NCBI GenBank assembly: GCA_017459605.1
Contig: JAFUCQ010000036.1
Location: 1 to 54,586, forward strand
From: Atopobiaceae bacterium
GTDB taxonomy: Bacteria; Actinomycetota; Coriobacteriia; Coriobacteriales; Atopobiaceae
Direction of reading: 5' to 3'
Length of the DNA: 54,586 nt
Part shown: piece by piece, positions 1 through 8,919 of the stretch
Position numbering within the stretch: the stretch's first letter is position 1
Layout of the letters: every line of letters begins with the position of its first letter
Notes under the pieces: generated by a model
What the model saw: only the letters and a program-made list of their open reading frames with translations
Told to the model about the DNA's origin: nothing
Databases searched by the model: none
Translations under genes and position numbers: made by a program

Positions 1-353
1 AATAGCGTCTCTAGGAAATCCTCGGCAAGGTAGTCGTCGGGATCAACAAAGGACAGGTAGAGTCCATTGGCCAAATCGATGCCAATATTACGAGCTGCCC
101 CAACTCCAAGGTTTTCGGGGTTGCGGATTATCCGAATGCGGGGATCCTCTTCTGCGGCACGTGCTACATGCTCCATCGAATCATCGGTGCCGCAATCATC
201 TATGAAGAGCATCTCAATATTGCGCAGCGTTTGGTTTCGCAGCGTATCGATACACCTGATAATTTCCTCTCCCGGGTTCCAAACTGGAACAATCACGGAG
301 ATATAAGGTAGAACATCTTTACTCTGAGCATTCTGGTAAACGATATTATTCAT
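1..353 (-). CDS. Family 2 glycosyltransferase, N-terminal part (runs off window)
   Basis: The reverse strand from ATG at 353 encodes about 117 residues of a GT-A fold family 2 glycosyltransferase, and the gene continues beyond base 1. Near residue 18 lies the hydrophobic first strand ISVIVPVWN, then LFIDDCGTDDS (nucleotide-binding acidic residues) and GVGAARNIGI. The metal-binding motif appears as FVDPDDY, a variant of the usual DxD. This pattern is characteristic of enzymes that move a sugar from a nucleotide-sugar to a cell-surface glycan. The acceptor cannot be told from this fragment. Neighbouring genes are not part of an obvious polysaccharide cluster inside the window. Confidence 0.88.
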   Translation of the reverse strand, partial: MNNIVYQNAQSKDVLPYISVIVPVWNPGEEIIRCIDTLRNQTLRNIEMLFIDDCGTDDSMEHVARAAEEDPRIRIIRNPENLGVGAARNIGIDLANGLYLSFVDPDDYLAEDFLETL

Positions 354-663
354 AGGCAATATCAACGCTTTCCCAAACTCTTGCCTTGTTTCCCACCTGT
401 GCTTCAAACATGACAGACCTTGGTACCTTGAAGTGTCAGGCCGCCTCATCTACAGAGACTTCTTCGCCTTCACATAGTCCGGGCTCCGCAGCAGGATAAA
501 GCTAATTGCGGTAGATTCGTCGAACGCGGTGACGCTCATACTGAGATACCAGCTTTCGGAGTGCATCTTTGGGGATACTGATAAGATTCTGGATCTTCAT
601 TGCTTTAATCTCCCTGAGAGAGGACAGAGTCCGTCGTAATAATCTAGCTGGCCCAGCATGCCT
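354..663. other. Intergenic stretch with little content
   Basis: Apart from the 32-codon frame at 502-600, I see no supported gene here. The piece next to the glycosyltransferase start presumably carries its promoter, but I could not assign clear -35 and -10 boxes. Confidence 0.4.
502..600 (-). CDS. Small 32-residue ORF, unknown or remnant
   Basis: An ATG at 600 preceded by GGGAG at a good distance opens a 32-codon frame starting MKIQNLISIPKDALRKL and ending in basic residues before TAG. I recognise no family. It may be the 5' end of a gene whose remainder was lost in rearrangement, since it lies at the edge between the glycosyltransferase and the ATPase island. It could also be a chance frame. 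The good RBS is the only positive sign. Confidence 0.25.
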   Translation of the reverse strand: MKIQNLISIPKDALRKLVSQYERHRVRRIYRN

Positions 664-2100
664 TCACTCATATCTTCTCTCAAACAAGTCATCGAGGACA
701 ATCGTCGTCCCGACATAGTTGCTGTACTTGCTCTTTTGTATCCCATAGGTTGTAATCATCGTCACCTGTATCGTTTTGTTCGTGCCTGTCGTGTCACGAA
801 ATACTGCAACTTTATTCTTCAGGGATACATCATCCCTCTTGTTGATTTCGTAGGGACTTGTTGAGAACTTAATCTCACAGAGATTAATGACACCGTCTCT
901 GCGGTCTATTAGCAGATCAATCTGAGCTCCTGGATTGCCGCCATCTCCCTGCTTATACCATGAAGACGTTTCGGTCAGAACCCCGGATATGCCAAGGCTC
1001 TGCTTAATCTGTGCGATATGATCCTTGCAAACCTGTTCGAAGGTAAGTCCTTCCCAAGCAAGCCTGGAGGGGTTGTCGTTCATATGGCTCCACAAGTGCT
1101 CGTCTTTGCCACCGTTATCTTTCATGAAACGGAAGTAAAAAGCAGTGAAGTAGTCTGACAACTGGTAGGTGCTCTCTCGTTTTTTATGCCCAAAGGTTTC
1201 GTTGATTCTCACAAAGCCAGAACCTGTGAGGTCTGCCAGCATCTTTGTCAGTGCCCCATTTGAGGGAATCTTGGTCGTTGAGACGATCTCCGTTCGAGTG
1301 AGACCTTTTCTCTTCTTGCTAAGAGCCTCGACGACTTTGATGTATTGGTCGCTGTTTTTAAAAAGCGTGCGATATAGTTGGTCAAATTCATCCCACAGCT
1401 CTGCTCTTCTTCCGAAAAAGATATCATCGATATTCTCGTTCAGGGAGAGTTCTTTATCAAGCAACCGAAGATAGTACGGAATCCCGCCCATAATCATGTA
1501 ACAGATGGCTATATCGTACCGGGACCAGAAGATATCTCTGGATTCAAGGTACTCCTCGGTTTGGTGGAGATTGAAAGGCTCTAGATATAGCCTGCAGGTT
1601 TTCCGGTTGAATAGCCCGCCCTTGTTCTTATCGAAATTGTCCACGAGCCATGAAGTAGAAGAGCCGCAGACTATGAACACCAGGTTCTTCCTGGCACTAC
1701 CCCAGGAATTCCAAAACCACTCGAAAGCCGGAAGAAACCCCGACTTCTGCCTGTCCATCCAGGGCATTTCATCAAAGAACACGACTTGTTTATCGCCGAC
1801 GTCAGCTGACTCCAAGTAGTCTCGAAGGAGCATGAATGCTTCGGTCCACCCCTTAGGTACGCTATGCTCCGTTTGCGCATATCGGTTGAGCTCAAGGGTG
1901 AAAAGGCTGAGCTGCTCCTTTGTGGAGCGATTGTACGAGCCGGTGAATTTGAAATCGAAACGATTCTCGTAGTATTCGTTGATAAGGTAAGTTTTCCCGA
2001 CGCGCCGCCTTCCGTAAACGATGATGAGCTGTGCCTCATTTTCAGCCATTGCCCTGTTCAGCCGGTTGACTTCCCGCTCTCGCCCTATGATGTACCTCAT
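664..2100 (-). CDS. DUF234-type AAA ATPase with C-terminal nuclease-like domain
   Basis: A 478-residue protein of the archaeal-type ATPase family. The P-loop VYGRRRVGKTYLI lies near residues 28-40 and Walker B VVFFDEMPWM near 106-115. A winged-helix linker with KGLTRTEI and a C-terminal DUF234 domain follow. In the C-terminal domain, QIDLLIDRRDGVINLCEIK has the D...ExK arrangement of PD-(D/E)xK nucleases. The start at 2100 is preferred over an in-frame ATG at 2115 because AGAGGG sits six bases before it. The role of this family is not established; it is common in variable islands. A truncated relative lies at 9028-9726. Three copies of a 16-bp motif lie just upstream, suggesting tight self-regulation (inference). 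Confidence 0.85.
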   Translation of the reverse strand: MRYIIGREREVNRLNRAMAENEAQLIIVYGRRRVGKTYLINEYYENRFDFKFTGSYNRSTKEQLSLFTLELNRYAQTEHSVPKGWTEAFMLLRDYLESADVGDKQVVFFDEMPWMDRQKSGFLPAFEWFWNSWGSARKNLVFIVCGSSTSWLVDNFDKNKGGLFNRKTCRLYLEPFNLHQTEEYLESRDIFWSRYDIAICYMIMGGIPYYLRLLDKELSLNENIDDIFFGRRAELWDEFDQLYRTLFKNSDQYIKVVEALSKKRKGLTRTEIVSTTKIPSNGALTKMLADLTGSGFVRINETFGHKKRESTYQLSDYFTAFYFRFMKDNGGKDEHLWSHMNDNPSRLAWEGLTFEQVCKDHIAQIKQSLGISGVLTETSSWYKQGDGGNPGAQIDLLIDRRDGVINLCEIKFSTSPYEINKRDDVSLKNKVAVFRDTTGTNKTIQVTMITTYGIQKSKYSNYVGTTIVLDDLFERRYE

Positions 2101-2113
2101 AGCAATCCCTCTC

Positions 2114-2211
2114 ATTATTCGTCTTTATCATGCATAATAAATGAGGTAGAGACGAAAAACAATGATTATTTATCTTTATCTATATGAATAGAGTAGATAA
2201 AGACAAATAAT
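2114..2211. promoter_or_regulatory. Three-copy 16-bp motif upstream of the DUF234 ATPase
   Basis: The motif GATAAAGAYRAATAAT occurs three times: on the minus strand at 2114-2129 and 2165-2180, and on the plus strand at 2196-2211. The two outer copies form a large inverted repeat with a 15-bp gap, and the third overlaps the leader just before the RBS. Such an arrangement is typical of operators. Which protein binds is unknown; the downstream ATPase, which contains a winged helix, is a candidate. Confidence 0.6.
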
Positions 2212-2278
2212 AATCATATGTAGCAGATACGAAGCAAAAGCGTACCTGTTTATAAGGGTTGAATAATTATGCGGCTAT

Positions 2279-4003
2279 TCATAGGTATCGCGTTGTAACC
2301 CTGTCGTTATCTATATGTATTTCCATGTCGCAAATTGAAAGTGCCTTTGGTCTGTGAGTGACGATAAGAACCGTGCGGTCACTCATGTCCTTTATGTTCT
2401 GAAGGAGGCGCTCTTCCGTGTCCTCATCCAAGGAACTGGTTGCCTCGTCCAGAAGCAAAATCGGGCGGTTTGTATAGAGGGCGCGTGCGACGGCCAAACG
2501 CTGCATCTGCCCTTCAGAAAGCCCAAGACCGCGCTCACCGATTTCGGTATCGAGCCCTTTCGGGAGTGCTTCTACGAAGTCCTTTGCGCAGGCTGCTTCC
2601 AGCACATCCCACAAGTCGGAGTCCTTAGCGTCTCTCTCTCCAAAGCTGACCATTTCGCGTATCGAACCTGCCATAAGCTGGTTCCCCTGGGGGACATAGG
2701 CAAAAAGTCGGCGATAGCTTGCATCGAGAGGAATTTCTGCGCCATCGTTGCACACCAAGGATTTCTCTCCCTCCTGCAATGGATACAGGCTCATGAGCAG
2801 CTTGAAGAATGTGCTTTTACCACTTCCGGTAATACCGGTAAAAGCCACCAGGCTTCTCTTTGGAATGGCAAGATTAACATGTTCAAAAACAGTAGGACGG
2901 ATATATGGATCTTTCTCGAGCTCACCCAAATAGGAGAATCCAGCATCTTTGAAACATATCTCCTTGAAATGATTGTTGTAAAAATCGCTAATTTCCGCAT
3001 CGTCTCTTACAGGTAAGTCCGTATCGTTGGGATAGCCCTCTGCTTCCATCAGTCGCTCTGCCGCCACCTCTACGTCAAAGATGTTGGCAACATACGTGCT
3101 TGCATTCGATAGAGGGGTTTTAATCTGGGACATAAGACGTATGAGCATGATGCTGGTGCCATAGCTCATTACACCTATTAAGATCTCGAAGGCACAATAT
3201 GCTATCAACGCCACCGACGCGACCATGGTAACGCCATCTTGCATGCCGTCTTTCATTAGGAGGATTCGCAGGCGGCGCATCTTGCTCTGAAATAATTCGT
3301 ATAGTTTGCCGTTGGAATTCTCTGTTGTATTTTCCTCCCTATCAAAAGCTTTCACGATCATGAGCTTCGAGAGGTGTTCGCTCATGTAGATGTTCTTGCG
3401 CCCCACTGCACCACGCAGGTTGCGCTGCGTTTGTTTCAGCTGTCTTCTTAAGACATAATTCAAACCAACATACAATGCCCCGCCGAGCAAAAGAAGGCCA
3501 AGGAATAGCGGGGCTTCCTTCCCAATGAGGTATGCGGTCCCAACAAACTGAAACACGATGCCTACCACGCCGGGAATCATCTTGCATGCCGAATCGGCTA
3601 CAGTATTGGAATCAGCGTTGATTCGATTCATCCACTCCTGGGAGTGAAGACGCGTCACGTAATAATAGTCCTTACGAAGAAGCACGGAAAATAGCCTGGA
3701 CTGCAGGCTATTGACCATTTGGTATGAGGTACGCTCCTTTAAATACTTTGATACAAGGCCCAACGCAAGGGAGAGCAAAGAGGCCACGGCAAAGATGATG
3801 GCGGTTCTTACGAGCAGCTCCTGGTCTCCCGACACGGCAACGTCAATCACATCTTTTAGAAGTACCGCAGTCCAAAGACTAGTGGTAGCCGTTACGACAG
3901 AGAGAAGCACCAAAAGGAGCAGAATGCCATGGTAGGGCCTGGTGGCCGCAATCGTCCACTTTATGGGAGATTGGCCGAGCGGTTCTTTATCTGCTTTCTT
4001 CAC
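2279..4003 (-). CDS. ABC exporter, fused membrane and ATPase domains
   Basis: A 574-residue half-transporter of the exporter class. The first 320 residues hold about six membrane segments. The nucleotide-binding domain follows, with Walker A GITGSGKSTFFKLL, a Q-loop region YVPQGNQL, signature LSEGQMQRLAVARAL, Walker B PILLLDEATSSLDE and a switch histidine in VTHRPK. The full protein would be a homodimer, or heterodimer with a partner not seen here, using ATP to export a lipid, peptide or drug. The start is GTG at 4003; no strong RBS is visible. It stands alone in its direction between two unrelated ATPases, so no substrate can be inferred. Confidence 0.88.
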   Translation of the reverse strand: MKKADKEPLGQSPIKWTIAATRPYHGILLLLVLLSVVTATTSLWTAVLLKDVIDVAVSGDQELLVRTAIIFAVASLLSLALGLVSKYLKERTSYQMVNSLQSRLFSVLLRKDYYYVTRLHSQEWMNRINADSNTVADSACKMIPGVVGIVFQFVGTAYLIGKEAPLFLGLLLLGGALYVGLNYVLRRQLKQTQRNLRGAVGRKNIYMSEHLSKLMIVKAFDREENTTENSNGKLYELFQSKMRRLRILLMKDGMQDGVTMVASVALIAYCAFEILIGVMSYGTSIMLIRLMSQIKTPLSNASTYVANIFDVEVAAERLMEAEGYPNDTDLPVRDDAEISDFYNNHFKEICFKDAGFSYLGELEKDPYIRPTVFEHVNLAIPKRSLVAFTGITGSGKSTFFKLLMSLYPLQEGEKSLVCNDGAEIPLDASYRRLFAYVPQGNQLMAGSIREMVSFGERDAKDSDLWDVLEAACAKDFVEALPKGLDTEIGERGLGLSEGQMQRLAVARALYTNRPILLLDEATSSLDEDTEERLLQNIKDMSDRTVLIVTHRPKALSICDMEIHIDNDRVTTRYL

Positions 4004-4060
4004 TATTGGTTGGTTCCCTTATTATTCATCCTCGGTATTAGCACAAAAGAAGATTATCAA

Positions 4061-4168
4061 ATACTGGTTCTCAACACATTTCCTGCAGTAGTAAGTTTAG
4101 CGTATTTGGGTCGCTGGGTGTGGAATGCGCTCTCTCGACAAGTTGGTTTAAAGCAAGAATCAGTTCCA
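4061..4168 (+). pseudogene. Relic of a coding sequence, similar to 13422-13502
   Basis: In the plus frame from 4061 the sequence reads ILVLNTFPAVVSLAYLGRW, which resembles the frame starting at 13422 (MLVLNVFSAVMSLSHLGRW). The two DNA segments differ mostly at third codon positions: 12 third-, 7 first- and 2 second-position differences over 25 codons. That is the signature of diverged coding DNA rather than of a regulatory repeat. No family is recognised. It is probably the C-terminal tail of a lost membrane-like or helical protein. It abuts the GTG start of the ABC exporter on the other strand. Confidence 0.4.
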
Positions 4169-5674
4169 TTACACACGCAGGTACTTCCTGTTTTTGCTTG
4201 TTGCGGGCGCAGTTGCAACAACGGTGCCGTCCTTGATGAGGTTGCGAAGGTGTGCTCTCAGATTGTCGTCTCCAGTATTCAGCTCTTCCGCAATTTCACG
4301 CAAACTTTTAGGATTGTCGTAGTCAAGAACTGTAAGGACATAATCTTTCTTGATTCGCCTTCGTCCTTTATCGTTGCCTGATGTGTTACTTGCGCCAGAC
4401 GAATTTGCCAACTGAGCCCGTGTATGCGTTCTCGAAAAGCGAATTGTAAAGCAATCGTAACTGTCTATTAACTCTGGTTCGGGCATACCCGCAGCAAGAA
4501 GTGCCTGCTTAATAAGACTGATACCTGTGCCACCACCTTCTGCCGCTGCTCCACCACTTGGTAATTGCACGAAGGATGCGAGATGCATAAGGGTGGCATT
4601 GCGACAGCGCGACTGGCCATCGTCTATATTGTCGAGTGTTTTGCCGCCCCAGAGACCGCCAGGGTTTGTTATCTCTACCCTGTCTAGATAGATGTCTACG
4701 TGAACTGCCTGACCCATGAATGAGTCGCTGTACTCTCTATGTATTACTGCGTTTGCGATTGCTTCGCGCAGCACTTCGATAGGTATTTCTGGATTGTCGA
4801 TTCTTCCAGCCCCTTCCACCACAGACTCAATGCGCAAGTTCTTCAACACAGCATGAACGGCGTCGTCAACAACCTCGCCAAGTGGGCCTTCGCAAATAAC
4901 CCTATCCAAGAAACGCGGTTTACCCGGTTCGGCTTTTGTTGTGCCTGCATGTACTGAAACATCGACAACAGCTTTCGGGAAGAACTGCTGAGGATATATG
5001 CCACAAAGGAGCAGGCCTGCCAGAGTAATCCGTCCTCCGCGCTCAAGCACGTTGAGGCGTATGAGCCGCTCCGTTTGGTTAGATGTATTTCGAAGAGCTT
5101 TAGGCGACAATAGAGCCGCTTGCGAAAGAAGCCTTTCGATGAGGATGTTGTCGAGGTCTTCTTCCGTGGATCCTTCCACAACACATAAGTCCGCTTTAGA
5201 AGGAACCATGACGTTAAGCATTGCGTATATTTCGGTGGGTGAGAGTCGTATATCCCGATCGTCGACGCGCTTGTAGCTTCCCGTGTTAATGCCCTTGTCA
5301 ATGATGTAGCACGGTCGAAGCGACAATTCGAGCGGCTCGATTGATATGCCCAATACAGGCAGACCGTCTACAACATGTCTTTCTATTTCGTACTTTGGAA
5401 CATTAGCCACTCTTGCGCCCGTGCCCGCATCCCCCATGCCGGATATGAATTGCGAGAGCACCTTTTCTAGGGAAAAGCCATGTACTGGCTGAAAGTTGTT
5501 GGGTTCACTTAAACCTAGGATGATGTAGCCACCTTCGGTGTTGGCAAACGCACTAACACTCTCCCAGATATCTGCACTCAACGAATCCCTGCACGTTTTA
5601 GCCTCGATTCGTGAATCATCACTCTGCTGGATGCGAAGTTTTTCAACTGACAAGGCAAATTCTTCAGGAGACAT
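4169..5674 (-). CDS. AlbA_2 (Schlafen-like) and GHKL ATPase-domain protein
   Basis: A 501-residue protein. The N-terminal AlbA_2 (divergent AAA_4, Schlafen-like) domain carries SRIEAKTCRDSL and SVSAFANTEGGYIILGL. The central part carries the GHKL-type ATP-binding box (REAIANAVIHREYSD), then ITNPGGLWGG and GGGTGISLIK. A C-terminal helix-turn-helix (SLREIAEELNTGDDNLRAHL) closes it. Proteins of this build are annotated as putative transcriptional regulators or ATP-binding proteins and are frequent in defence islands; the biochemical role is unproven. A second member of the family is at 43373-44821. The start at 5674 is supported by a purine-rich AAGAGAAAGAG stretch and a good promoter. Confidence 0.85.
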   Translation of the reverse strand: MSPEEFALSVEKLRIQQSDDSRIEAKTCRDSLSADIWESVSAFANTEGGYIILGLSEPNNFQPVHGFSLEKVLSQFISGMGDAGTGARVANVPKYEIERHVVDGLPVLGISIEPLELSLRPCYIIDKGINTGSYKRVDDRDIRLSPTEIYAMLNVMVPSKADLCVVEGSTEEDLDNILIERLLSQAALLSPKALRNTSNQTERLIRLNVLERGGRITLAGLLLCGIYPQQFFPKAVVDVSVHAGTTKAEPGKPRFLDRVICEGPLGEVVDDAVHAVLKNLRIESVVEGAGRIDNPEIPIEVLREAIANAVIHREYSDSFMGQAVHVDIYLDRVEITNPGGLWGGKTLDNIDDGQSRCRNATLMHLASFVQLPSGGAAAEGGGTGISLIKQALLAAGMPEPELIDSYDCFTIRFSRTHTRAQLANSSGASNTSGNDKGRRRIKKDYVLTVLDYDNPKSLREIAEELNTGDDNLRAHLRNLIKDGTVVATAPATSKNRKYLRV

Positions 5675-5702
5675 AGTATCTCTTTCTCTTAAACTTTAGG
5701 AG

Positions 5703-5731
5703 ATAATACAAGAGACTCTATCAAAATACAA
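5703..5731 (-). promoter_or_regulatory. Sigma-70-type promoter of the AlbA_2 gene
   Basis: Reading leftwards, TTGTAT (5731-5726) and TATTAT (5708-5703) are separated by 17 bp, and the start codon follows about 30 bp downstream. Confidence 0.6.
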
Positions 5732-5746
5732 GTGATAGCAAGTACT

Positions 5747-7111
5747 TTACAGCAAATGAGCCATATAAAGCGGGAGGCACACTCTCTCGGCGTCCACATC
5801 GTGGCGCATTGGGCGGGGATGGAGCACGTACTGCGTTCCCACCCGCTTTGCGAACTTTGCTTTGTACTTGGAAAGCGACGAGGTGCCGTAGCGCTTTGCC
5901 GACTTCACCTCTACGGGGCTCACGCGCATGCGCATGGCGGCGTTTTCATACTCGCGCTCGATAAGGAAGTCGATCTCCATGCGGTCTGCAGCCACAGCGC
6001 TGTACTGGGAGTAGAAAAAAAGCCTGTGCCCCGAAGCATGCAGTTGCTGGGCGACAGCATTCTCCACCAGCATGCCCTCGTTAAGGTCGATCTTGCCGAA
6101 CAGGATGTCTCGGTAGACGCTGTTGGGGGTAGCGCGGTTGCTCGCGAAAGCGTGCGAAATCAGGAGACCGGTGTCTGCCATGTAGCACTTGAGCGTTGCG
6201 TTGTCCTCGTTGAGGGCGAGCCCCACGGTAGGGTCTGTAGAGTTGTAGCAGACGTTTGCGATACGGGCGTCATCGAGCCAGAAAAACGCCCCGTCGTACT
6301 CGCGGCTGCGCGCGTCCTTGTCTATCGATGCCAGGGTAAAGCGCTTCTCGTGTTTCGAAAGCTGGCCGGGAATCCCCGCAAACACCGACTGAACGCGCGC
6401 CTTGTCGTTTCCGGCATACTTGACGATATCGTCGCGGTAGAGGCGTAGGATTCGCCGTTTTCGGCGGTCGACTGCCTCCATGTCGCGCGAAGAGACGTAC
6501 TCTGCAACGGCCTGTGGCATGCCGCCTACGAGCATGTACTCGCGAAAAAGGCGCTCAGCCTTGCGGTGAAGATCCTCTGGCAGCGGGCGCACGCATGCAA
6601 ACGAGTCTCTGATGGCATCTGCAAGCAGCTCCTCGCCCATAGCCAGGAGAAACTCCTCGAAATCGAGTGGGTCGAGCGAAAGCGCATCCTCCTCCGACGG
6701 GATGACGATGTCCTTTACGTTCTCCTTGATCGACACGAGAGAGCCCGTTTCCAGGTAGTCGAAGCGTCCATCAGCCACAAGATGCTTGAGGAACTCACGC
6801 GCCTGCGGGAACAGCTGAACTTCATCGAAGATAACAAGTGACTCGCGCTCGTACAAGCGCACGTTGGCATAGGTCTGCAAGTACATTGCGAGCGCATCGA
6901 TATCGCTTCTCAGGTCGAGGAACGTCTCCCGGAACGCATCCGTCACCTTGGAGAAGTCGAAAAGGGCGTACGAGCGGTACTCGCTGCGGCCGAACTCTTC
7001 AGCAATCGTGCTCTTGCCGACGCGTCTCGCTCCCTCAATAAGCAGGGCGCTCTCACCTGTGCTTTCGCTCTTCCATCGCAGCATTTCATTGTATACCTTC
7101 CGTTTGAACAT
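5747..7111 (-). CDS. DUF4143-type AAA_14 ATPase
   Basis: A 454-residue ATPase. Walker A GARRVGKSTIAEEF is near residues 27-40 and Walker B LVIFDEVQLF near 95-105. The middle region contains EYMLVGGMPQAVAEYV. The C-terminal DUF4143 domain contains MEIDFLIEREY and SPVEVKSAKRY, an arrangement compatible with a PD-(D/E)xK nuclease fold. The ATG at 7111 is taken instead of the in-frame ATG at 7126 because GGAGGG lies just before it. The family is widespread, of unknown function, and typical of variable islands. Upstream are three direct repeats with exact 33-bp spacing, the nearest ending 12 bp before the start codon. Confidence 0.85.
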   Translation of the reverse strand: MFKRKVYNEMLRWKSESTGESALLIEGARRVGKSTIAEEFGRSEYRSYALFDFSKVTDAFRETFLDLRSDIDALAMYLQTYANVRLYERESLVIFDEVQLFPQAREFLKHLVADGRFDYLETGSLVSIKENVKDIVIPSEEDALSLDPLDFEEFLLAMGEELLADAIRDSFACVRPLPEDLHRKAERLFREYMLVGGMPQAVAEYVSSRDMEAVDRRKRRILRLYRDDIVKYAGNDKARVQSVFAGIPGQLSKHEKRFTLASIDKDARSREYDGAFFWLDDARIANVCYNSTDPTVGLALNEDNATLKCYMADTGLLISHAFASNRATPNSVYRDILFGKIDLNEGMLVENAVAQQLHASGHRLFFYSQYSAVAADRMEIDFLIEREYENAAMRMRVSPVEVKSAKRYGTSSLSKYKAKFAKRVGTQYVLHPRPMRHDVDAERVCLPLYMAHLL

Positions 7112-7123
7112 GCACCCTCCATC

Positions 7124-7201
7124 CACGATACTGAGGTAATGTATAGCTTACAATTACACGATTCTGAGATATTAGTATATCGAAATTTACACGATACTGA
7201 G
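7124..7201 (-). promoter_or_regulatory. Three direct repeats with 33-bp period upstream of the DUF4143 ATPase
   Basis: The minus-strand motif CTCAGTATCGTG occurs at 7124-7135, 7157-7168 (one mismatch) and 7190-7201. The period is exactly 33 bp, about three helical turns, so bound proteins would line up on one face. The nearest copy touches the RBS, which suits a repressor or autoregulator. The binding protein is not identified. Confidence 0.65.
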
Positions 7202-7450
7202 CCAGTACCGTTCGGTGGTTGAATATCAAGCACATGACTAATTGATTGCCGAAGTGTGCTCTTATCCAGCGCAGCTTAGCTCTGGGTAGGGGTGGAGCAT
7301 TGCGTTATGCATATTGGGAGGCATGGCTGATTACTACCGGCTAATATAAGCAAGAAGGTATGCGTAAGCTGCGATATTTAGAATAGGTTCCTGGGAGATT
7401 AGCAAACGGGGACGTGTTAGCAGGAACGAGGTGGCAATTGCTTGTCGGTT
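7202..7450. other. Intergenic stretch with a copy of an island repeat
   Basis: No gene is visible. At 7396-7423 lies AGATTAGCAAACGGGGACG followed by TGTTAGCAGG. This is a diverged copy of the motif also found at 13512 and 14806 next to the AAA_16-like ATPase. It suggests that an ATPase gene of that group, or its operator region, was once here. Confidence 0.4.
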
Positions 7451-8317
7451 TTATCCCTTCAGCGATGTCTCCGTAATCTGCTTGAAGAATTCAGCACTCC
7501 ACACGTCTAACGCTGAAGCGTCTCGAATGAAGGGCAGCACATCTTGCTTTGCCTGCAAGTAGTCTACCGTTTCGAAATGATTGCAGAGCATTCTCTTTAC
7601 GTCGTCTATTGAACACGGATCGCCCGGTTGTATGTAGCCAGTATCAATTAGGCGCTCACGCAGGTGCAAGAGGTTGACTGTGGCTCCGCGGGAAAGATAG
7701 AAGACGTAATCGTAAAGGTCCCTGCCCTTCTCGCGGTTTCGCCACGCTCTTGCCAAAACCGCGTGAATCTTTCCCGCGAACAAGGAGGGCATGTCGTACA
7801 GGTTGACCTCGTAAGGAGCTGGCAGGAGCCGGTACTTGCGCTCGAACGTTGCGAATTTAGGGGGATGGACATCTACCTCGAACTTAATTCTCACCAGCTC
7901 GGAGCGCGCAACCTTGCCCGCAAGCTCCTCGTCCGCATAGAAAAGGAGCAGGTGCTCGCGGGTGCTGCCCTTAAGGAACGCAGAGCGGATATGGCTGTCC
8001 CTCGACTTCACCTTCTCCGAGATGTCCACATGCATGCCGAAGGATCTGACCTCCTTCTCGAGCGCTGGAAAGTACTTTGTTAAATCGAAAGCTGAGTCCT
8101 CGACCTCCAGAGAGAAGTCCAGATCCTCGGAAAAGCGATCGAGCCCATAGAAGATTCGAAGGGCGGTTCCTCCGTAGAATGCGGCTCTGCTGAAGAAGCC
8201 CGCACGAGAAAGCCCGCAAAGGACAATCTCCTGCATTATCTCCTTCATGGCGTTCTTCCGGTCGTACAGGCCCTCGACTTCATAGGCGTTCAGCATTTGC
8301 TCCAAAGCGGCATCCAT
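7451..8317 (-). CDS. abiEii: AbiEii-type nucleotidyltransferase toxin
   Basis: A 288-residue protein of the AbiEii/AbiGii (DUF1814) family. The nucleotidyltransferase core is plain: AFYGGTALRIFYGLDRFSED, followed at once by LDFSLEV, near residues 47-70. It supplies the GG(S/T) motif and the paired acidic residues. Family members are the toxin half of the AbiE abortive infection system and act by transferring nucleotides to RNA targets such as tRNA (family knowledge). The gene lies one base after the stop of the antitoxin gene, so the two are translated together. Length and order (antitoxin first) match the standard AbiE operon, so the pair appears functional. Confidence 0.88.
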   Translation of the reverse strand: MDAALEQMLNAYEVEGLYDRKNAMKEIMQEIVLCGLSRAGFFSRAAFYGGTALRIFYGLDRFSEDLDFSLEVEDSAFDLTKYFPALEKEVRSFGMHVDISEKVKSRDSHIRSAFLKGSTREHLLLFYADEELAGKVARSELVRIKFEVDVHPPKFATFERKYRLLPAPYEVNLYDMPSLFAGKIHAVLARAWRNREKGRDLYDYVFYLSRGATVNLLHLRERLIDTGYIQPGDPCSIDDVKRMLCNHFETVDYLQAKQDVLPFIRDASALDVWSAEFFKQITETSLKG

Positions 8318-8318
8318 T

Positions 8319-8900
8319 TCATAGCCTCCTCAGTAGCGTACGGAGCTTGCGCATGTTGGTCGAATGGTACTTATCACTTAACTCGAAGACTGCATCTTTA
8401 TCCAGTCTCTGAAGGTTCTCCTCCTCGATTCTTAGGTCATCAAACAGGAGATCCGCAAGTTCGCTTGCATTCCTCACTGGTCGAGTAGTGTAGAGCTCGT
8501 CGCACAGCGCCTTCTCGGGAGAAGCGATTCTATACCAGTAATCACCCTCCTGACGTAGCTCAATGCCCAGCGGGAATGCCTCGGGCGGCACGTCTCGGTA
8601 GGTGAAGATCCCGAAGGGGGTGTCGTATCGCTTTCGCTTCTTCTTCTCGAAGGTTGCGCAGGTGACCGCATACACCGCCTCAGGGATCATTCCGTGGAAA
8701 GCAAGCGCATATTCGAAGGAAATGTACGAAGGCCCGTAGATGCTTCCTGCTAGAAGATGCGCAGGCACGCTCCTCTCCGTCTCGTAAAGACCCTTGACGA
8801 TGGGGAAGCGTTCGCCTTTCTGCACCATGCGCGAGAGCTTCGTCTTCGGAGAGGCGTAATCTTTGAGCTCCTCAAGGAGCATAGCGGTTGTCTTTATCAT
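8319..8900 (-). CDS. abiEi: AbiEi-like antitoxin/transcriptional regulator
   Basis: A 193-residue protein that begins MIKTTAMLLEELKDYASPKT and carries ISFEYALAFHGMIPEAVYAV and SPEKALCDELY, typical of the type IV toxin-antitoxin AbiEi antitoxin. Family antitoxins bind their own promoter through an N-terminal winged helix and repress the operon. An earlier in-frame ATG exists at 8930, but AAGGAGG ending six bases before the ATG at 8900 decides the start. A consensus promoter lies directly upstream. The stop overlaps the toxin leader with a one-base gap. Confidence 0.82.
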   Translation of the reverse strand: MIKTTAMLLEELKDYASPKTKLSRMVQKGERFPIVKGLYETERSVPAHLLAGSIYGPSYISFEYALAFHGMIPEAVYAVTCATFEKKKRKRYDTPFGIFTYRDVPPEAFPLGIELRQEGDYWYRIASPEKALCDELYTTRPVRNASELADLLFDDLRIEEENLQRLDKDAVFELSDKYHSTNMRKLRTLLRRL

Positions 8901-8919
8901 ATTTCCTCCTTGTAGTACG

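Noticed and set aside
3966-3981. tRNA-like GGCCGAGCGGTT
   Set aside because: It lies in the coding start of the ABC exporter, and no acceptor stem, anticodon arm or T-arm surrounds it.
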